A stretch of DNA of 64,000 nt, from the NCBI RefSeq assembly GCF_900115005.1, contig NZ_FOUY01000018.1, positions 1-64,000 on the forward strand, given 5' to 3'. Of the stretch, positions 60,059 to 64,000 are shown piece by piece. Each line of letters starts with the position of its first letter. Positions within the stretch are counted from its first letter, which is position 1. Made by a program: the position numbers and the translations under genes. The DNA comes from Pseudonocardia ammonioxydans. Lineage in GTDB: Bacteria > Actinomycetota > Actinomycetes > Mycobacteriales > Pseudonocardiaceae. The notes under the pieces were generated by a model that was not told the origin of the DNA, searched no databases, and saw only the letters and a program-made list of their open reading frames with translations.

Positions 60059-61857
60059 TGGTCGATCAACGTGAGCGGGAGCTGGACGAGATCCTGCAGC
60101 GCCCGGTGGTGGTCGAGGATCCGTGCCCGCACGGGACGCCGGCGCATCTGTGTGCGGATCTGTGCCTGTATGACCCGTCGGCGGTGGCCGCGGTGCAGCA
60201 GGGGCGGCCGGTCGGGCACACGCTCGCGTTGGACTGTGAGCTGGCGGGGTCGGCGCCGGGGTTGCTCAGCGATGCGCAGGTCTTCGATGTCGTCGAGGGG
60301 GCGGAGCGGCTGGTGCGGTGGGCCGGGGCGTTGCGGACGCGCATGATCGCCGAGATCGTCGCGCGGCACCCGCGGGGCAGTCGTGCCGCGCCACCGGATG
60401 CCGATCCGCGGGCGGTCACGCAGGTCAGCCGGTGGTTGCCGGATCATCTGGGGATGGTGCTGGGGGTGACCCGCGAGCAGGCGCAGGGGTTGCTGGCCGA
60501 GGCGGCGCGGTTCGGGCAGGTGCTGCCCGCGACCCTGGCCGCGTGGGAGGCCGGGCAGATCGACGAGCGCAAGGCCGGTGCGATCGCGGAGTCCACCGTG
60601 GTCCTCGACGACGAGGCCGCCGCGGCGGTGGAGGCGGTGGTGCTGCCCGGGGCGGCGGAGGCCCATCACCGGCTGTTGCGGGACCGGCTGCGCCGCGCGA
60701 TCGCCAAGGCCGACCCCGAGGGTGCGGCGCGCCGCCACCAGCGTGCGAAGGCGCAGCGGCGGATGTCGATCAATCGTGGGGAGGAGGGGATGGCCTCGCT
60801 GTGGTTGAACGGGACCGCTGAGCAGACCGAGGCGTCGTGGCAGTCGGTGGACCGGTTGGCGCGTGCGCTGGGCGTCGAGGATCCGCGCACGCTGGACCAG
60901 AACCGGCTCGATCTGGCCCACGGGCTGCTGCAGGGCACCCTGTCCGTCACCGACCTGGGCAGCGTGCAGACGGCGGTGGACAGCGTGCTGGCCGCGGCCG
61001 GTGCCGCCGGCAACGGCGGCGCCGGAATGGCGACCAGCTCCCACGGAACCGGCACCGCTACCGGCGCGGCAGCTCCGGGTGCGGCCTCCGATGGGCCGGT
61101 CACGGTCCCCAGTGCGGGCGCCACGGCGGCTGGGTCGGACGGCGCGGCCCCGGTGATCCCGCCGGAGGTGGTGGCGGAGGCGGTGGCCCGTGCGATGCAG
61201 CACAAGCCCGACCCGAACGAGGTGATCGGGCGTAAGCCGCTGATCCACGTCGTGGTCGCGCTGGACACCTTGATGGGCGGTGACCGGCCGGCCAAGCTGG
61301 TCGGGCACGGCCCGATCCCGGCACTGACCGCCCGTGCCCTGGCCGCCGGCGGAGTATGGAAACGACTCGTCACCGACCCTCTGTCAGGCACCCTGCTCGA
61401 TCACGGCCGCACCACCTACAGCCCACCCGACGGACTCGCCGACCACGTCAAGGCCCGTGACGTCGTCTGCCGCGGCGCGCTGTGCAGCAAAACGATCCGC
61501 GAACTCGACCACCACATCCCCTGGGCCGGCGGCGGCGAGACCAACGAGGAGAACCTGTACGGCTTCTGCATGGGCGACCACAAACTCAAGGACGCCCCCG
61601 GCTGGAAGGTCCTCGCCCACCCGGACGGCTCACTGACCTGGATCAGCCCCTGCGGGCGTCGCCGGACCACCCGCCCACACGACTACCGGCCCTTCACCGA
61701 CCCCATGCCCGAACAATCCGACGACGCCGCCGCCGACGAGCCTGACGCCACCGGCACCGGGAGGGCCGACGCCGACGGTGCGACGGGCCCGACCGGCGAC
61801 GGGTCGCAGGACGCCGGCGAGGGCACAGTGCCCGACGACGATCCGCCGCCGTTCTGA
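60058..61857 (+). CDS. DUF222/HNH endonuclease-family protein
   Basis: A 599-residue protein. Residues 60-330 are the DUF222 domain: [39 protein letters not shown] and [14 protein letters not shown] are typical. A Gly/Ala/Thr/Ser linker, residues 320-360, and the [14 protein letters not shown] motif near 420 follow. The HNH core near residue 475 is [20 protein letters not shown] with N in NEENLYGFC and DHKLKD. The tail is acidic and ends PPPF. GTG 60058 is fixed by the leaderless promoter. The family is abundant in actinomycetes and spreads as multicopy genes; function is unproven. The other copy lies at the left end of the window. Confidence 0.92.
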   Translation: MVDQRERELDEILQRPVVVEDPCPHGTPAHLCADLCLYDPSAVAAVQQGRPVGHTLALDCELAGSAPGLLSDAQVFDVVEGAERLVRWAGALRTRMIAEIVARHPRGSRAAPPDADPRAVTQVSRWLPDHLGMVLGVTREQAQGLLAEAARFGQVLPATLAAWEAGQIDERKAGAIAESTVVLDDEAAAAVEAVVLPGAAEAHHRLLRDRLRRAIAKADPEGAARRHQRAKAQRRMSINRGEEGMASLWLNGTAEQTEASWQSVDRLARALGVEDPRTLDQNRLDLAHGLLQGTLSVTDLGSVQTAVDSVLAAAGAAGNGGAGMATSSHGTGTATGAAAPGAASDGPVTVPSAGATAAGSDGAAPVIPPEVVAEAVARAMQHKPDPNEVIGRKPLIHVVVALDTLMGGDRPAKLVGHGPIPALTARALAAGGVWKRLVTDPLSGTLLDHGRTTYSPPDGLADHVKARDVVCRGALCSKTIRELDHHIPWAGGGETNEENLYGFCMGDHKLKDAPGWKVLAHPDGSLTWISPCGRRRTTRPHDYRPFTDPMPEQSDDAAADEPDATGTGRADADGATGPTGDGSQDAGEGTVPDDDPPPF

Positions 61858-61968
61858 CTCGAGCACGCCTGTGCCCGGTCCTGGGGGCCACGTCTCCACC
61901 GGCCCTCCGACGGAGCTCCGGCGGAAAGCGGGATGAATCCGCCTCCCCGTGTCGTTACCCTGATCGTC

Positions 61969-62013
61969 ATGGCACGAGGCATCTGGTCGCAGAAGGTCCG
62001 CACCGCCCGCTGA
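61969..62013 (+). CDS. Putative 14-residue leader peptide of the ABC-F gene
   Basis: ATG 61969 opens a short frame, [14 protein letters not shown], ending at TGA 62013. TACCCT (61956-61961) is seven bases before the ATG, so the mRNA should begin at this codon and be read without a ribosome site. The peptide lies 101 bases before an ABC-F gene. Its last codons and stop overlap one arm of alternative hairpins. Translation-dependent leader peptides upstream of resistance-type ABC-F and whiB7 genes are known; this one is inferred from position and structure only. Confidence 0.6.
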   Translation: MARGIWSQKVRTAR

Positions 62014-62089
62014 CGGCGGCGCCTTCTCCCTTTTCCACAGCGTCCGCCGTTCCGGTTCCCCGCCGGGCGGCCGTTTCCTGCTGCCCGGC
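62003..62089 (+). promoter_or_regulatory. Candidate attenuator with alternative hairpins before ABC-F gene
   Basis: Hairpin 1: CCGCC (62003-62007) with GGCGG (62015-62019), followed by a pyrimidine tract ending TTTT (62022-62034), looks like a terminator. Hairpin 2: ACGGCGG (62013-62019) with CCGCCGT (62044-62050) uses the same right arm and would exclude hairpin 1. A ribosome stalled on the leader peptide would cover the left arm of hairpin 1 and favour hairpin 2. A third stem GCCGGGC / GCCCGGC (62062-62068 / 62083-62089) lies just before the ribosome site. Confidence 0.5.
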
Positions 62090-62114
62090 TCCACTGCGAG
62101 CTGCGGAGCAACCC

Positions 62115-63860
62115 GTGACACTCACCCCGACCCCGAGATCCTCGGCCCACCACACCGCGCCCCCGGACACGCTGTCGCTGCCCACCGCGGCGGGCGAGAG
62201 CGCCCACGTCCGCGCCGACGGCGTCGGCGTCGTCCGCGGAGCCCGGCGCGTCCTCGACGACCTGTCGGTCACCGTGTCCGCGCGGTCGCGGATCGCCGTC
62301 GTCGGCGAGAACGGCCGCGGCAAGACCACCCTGCTGCACGTCCTCGCCGGGCTGCTCACGCCCGACGAGGGCACCGTGCACCGGGCCGGCACGATCGGAC
62401 TGGCCCGCCAGGAGCTGGCCGCCCGCGACGGCGAGACGGTCGGCACCCTCACCGGCGAGGCGCTCGCCGCGTCGCTGACGGCCCTGCAGGCCCTCGACGA
62501 GGCGACCCACGCGCTGGCCCGGGAAGGCGCCGACGACGAGCGGTCCGGCGACACCACTGTGGCCGACCGCTACGGCGCCGCGCTCGAGGCGGCGACCCGG
62601 CTCGACGCCTGGGACGCCGAGCGCCGCGTCGACGTCGCGCTCGACGCACTCGACGCGTGCACCGACCGGGAGCGTCCACTGTCGACGCTCTCGGTGGGCC
62701 AGCGCTACCGGGTGCGGCTGGCCTGCCTGCTCGGCGCGCGGCACGACGTCCTGCTGCTCGACGAGCCGACCAACCATCTCGACGCGGGCGGGCTGGACTT
62801 CCTGACCCGCACGCTGCGGGACCACCCGGGCGGGCTGGCCGTCGTCAGCCACGACCGGGTGCTGCTGCGCGACGTCGCGGACGACTTCCTCGACCTCGAT
62901 CCCACCCGGGACGGGAAGCCGCGGCTCCACGCCGGCGGGTACGACGCCTGGCAGGACGCCCGGCGCCGCGAGCGCGCACGGTGGGAGCGGGAGTTCGCCG
63001 AGCAGCAGGCCGAGCACCGGCGCCTGCAGGACGCCGTCTCCCAGGCGCGCGACCGCCTCTCGACCGGGTGGCGTCCGGACAAGGGGACCGGCAAGCACCA
63101 GCGCCAGTCCCGCGCGCCGGGCGTGGTCCAGGCGTTGCACCGCCGCCAGGACGAGCTCGACGCCCACCGCATCGACGTCCCGCAACCGCCGCCGTCGCTG
63201 CACTGGCCCGACCTGGGCGTCCGCCGGGGCGCGCCGCAGCTGCGCGCGCACGGCGTCGCCGTCGACGCCCGGCTGGCCGGACCGCTCGACCTCACCCTCG
63301 ACGGCGGCGACCGGCTGCTGGTCACCGGCCCGAACGGGGCCGGGAAGTCGACGCTGCTCGCGGTGCTGGCCGGCGCGCTGGCTCCGGACGAGGGACACGT
63401 CCGGACGGCGCGGGGCGCCCGTGTCGTCCGGCTCACCCAGGAGACGGCGGCGCAGGACCCGGCCGACACCGCGGTCGAGGTGTACGCCCGTCACATCGGG
63501 CGCCTGGTGGCGCGCGGGGAGCTGCGCGACGCCGACGTCGTGCCGCTGGGCTCGCTCGGCCTGCTCGACTCCGCCGCGCTGCGCACCCCGGTCGGACGGA
63601 TGTCGCAGGGCCGCCGGCGCCGTCTCGACCTCGCACTGGCCCTGGCCGGGCGGCCGAGCACGGTCCTGCTGGATGAGCCGACGAACCACCTGTCGTCGGC
63701 CCTGGTCGACGAGCTGACCGCAGCGCTGCACGGGACGAGCGCCACGGTCGTCGTGGCGACGCACGACCGGCAGCTGCTGCGGGACCTGGCCGGTTGGCCG
63801 CGGCTCGACCTCGGCGCGCCGCGTGCTCCAGGCGTGCCGGGAGTGCCGGATCTGCCGTGA
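62115..63860 (+). CDS. ABC-F protein, antibiotic-resistance-like
   Basis: A 581-residue ABC-F protein with two ATPase domains and no membrane segment. Domain 1 has [33 protein letters not shown] (a variant signature) and [14 protein letters not shown]. The linker, near residues 270-340, has [20 protein letters not shown] and [14 protein letters not shown]. Domain 2 has [33 protein letters not shown] and [14 protein letters not shown]. This form resembles actinomycete ABC-F factors that protect ribosomes from macrolides, lincosamides or streptogramins. GTG 62115 has CGGAG six bases upstream. The leader peptide and hairpins upstream suggest drug-induced expression. Drug range is unknown. Confidence 0.88.
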   Translation: MTLTPTPRSSAHHTAPPDTLSLPTAAGESAHVRADGVGVVRGARRVLDDLSVTVSARSRIAVVGENGRGKTTLLHVLAGLLTPDEGTVHRAGTIGLARQELAARDGETVGTLTGEALAASLTALQALDEATHALAREGADDERSGDTTVADRYGAALEAATRLDAWDAERRVDVALDALDACTDRERPLSTLSVGQRYRVRLACLLGARHDVLLLDEPTNHLDAGGLDFLTRTLRDHPGGLAVVSHDRVLLRDVADDFLDLDPTRDGKPRLHAGGYDAWQDARRRERARWEREFAEQQAEHRRLQDAVSQARDRLSTGWRPDKGTGKHQRQSRAPGVVQALHRRQDELDAHRIDVPQPPPSLHWPDLGVRRGAPQLRAHGVAVDARLAGPLDLTLDGGDRLLVTGPNGAGKSTLLAVLAGALAPDEGHVRTARGARVVRLTQETAAQDPADTAVEVYARHIGRLVARGELRDADVVPLGSLGLLDSAALRTPVGRMSQGRRRRLDLALALAGRPSTVLLDEPTNHLSSALVDELTAALHGTSATVVVATHDRQLLRDLAGWPRLDLGAPRAPGVPGVPDLP

Positions 63861-63976
63861 GTCCCCGGCGGGCACGCCGCCGCCGGTGCACGGCGGAACG
63901 GGGGAGGACGGCCGGGAATCGGTGGAGAATCGCGCGGTACCGGTGTCCGATCCGGCCCGGCCCGTTCGTCAGGACC

Positions 63977-64000
63977 ATGACCGCACCACTCCGGCAGCCG
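63977..64000 (+). CDS. Possible start of a gene cut by the window end
   Basis: ATG 63977, with AGGA three bases before, opens MTAPLRQP to the last base. Only eight codons are visible, so neither the gene nor its function can be confirmed. The 116 bases between the ABC-F stop and this point are free of other features apart from GC-rich inverted repeats such as CCGCCG...CGGCGG. Confidence 0.3.

Overview
The window is very GC-rich chromosomal DNA from an actinomycete. Gene content and order point to a Pseudonocardiales-like genus: DUF222/HNH proteins at both ends, a polyprenol-dependent mannosyltransferase (mptB), a SufR-led Suf operon, an ergothioneine operon, a RipA-like NlpC/P60 hydrolase, many GTG starts and many four-base ATGA/GTGA gene overlaps. 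The genus is an inference; no rRNA or tRNA gene was seen. I saw no insertion sequence, prophage, integron or CRISPR array.

Layout. 1-11 kb: the 3' part of a DUF222/HNH gene, a frameshifted amidase, an S9 peptidase, a DUF418-type membrane protein, a quinone reductase, and a coupled lipoprotein-like/ABC ATPase/ABC permease operon. 11-22.4 kb: a locus that, from memory, is collinear with Mycobacterium tuberculosis Rv1456c-Rv1466: ctaA, an ABC permease and ATPase, and mptB on the minus strand, divergent from sufR-sufB-sufD-sufC-sufS-sufU-sufT. 22.4-29.5 kb: arylamine N-acetyltransferase, adenylate cyclase, universal stress protein, lycopene cyclase, an SDR enzyme, an ABC-F ATPase and a small HTH protein (Rv1473/Rv1473A-like). 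29.6-35.8 kb: an ABC exporter, a PepSY-TM-like membrane protein, dhaL, dhaK and an AcnR-like TetR gene.

35.9-50.8 kb: an accessory block lying between the acnR-like gene and acn, which are adjacent in M. tuberculosis. It holds egtABCD, a serine hydrolase, small enzymes, an MFS carrier, glutamate decarboxylase, and malonate genes matB and matC with a divergent iclR. 50.8-59.5 kb: aconitase, a RipA-like hydrolase, and a LysR gene divergent from a DMT exporter/CMD/SDR operon. 60-64 kb: a complete DUF222/HNH gene and an ABC-F gene preceded by a leader peptide and alternative hairpins.

Regulation visible in the DNA. A TANNNT-like -10 box lies 6-8 bases before the start codon of many genes (egtA, serine hydrolase, methyltransferase, cupin, gad, lysR, HNH, the ABC-F leader peptide), which suggests leaderless transcripts. 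sufR carries an ACACT-N5-TGTGA operator over its -10 box and start codon. A CAGNACNNNCGTACTG-like AcnR box lies over the proposed aconitase -10. The most promising undescribed elements are the ABC-F leader/attenuator, the 66-bp in-frame repeat array at the sufR-sufB junction, and the split acnR-acn regulon.
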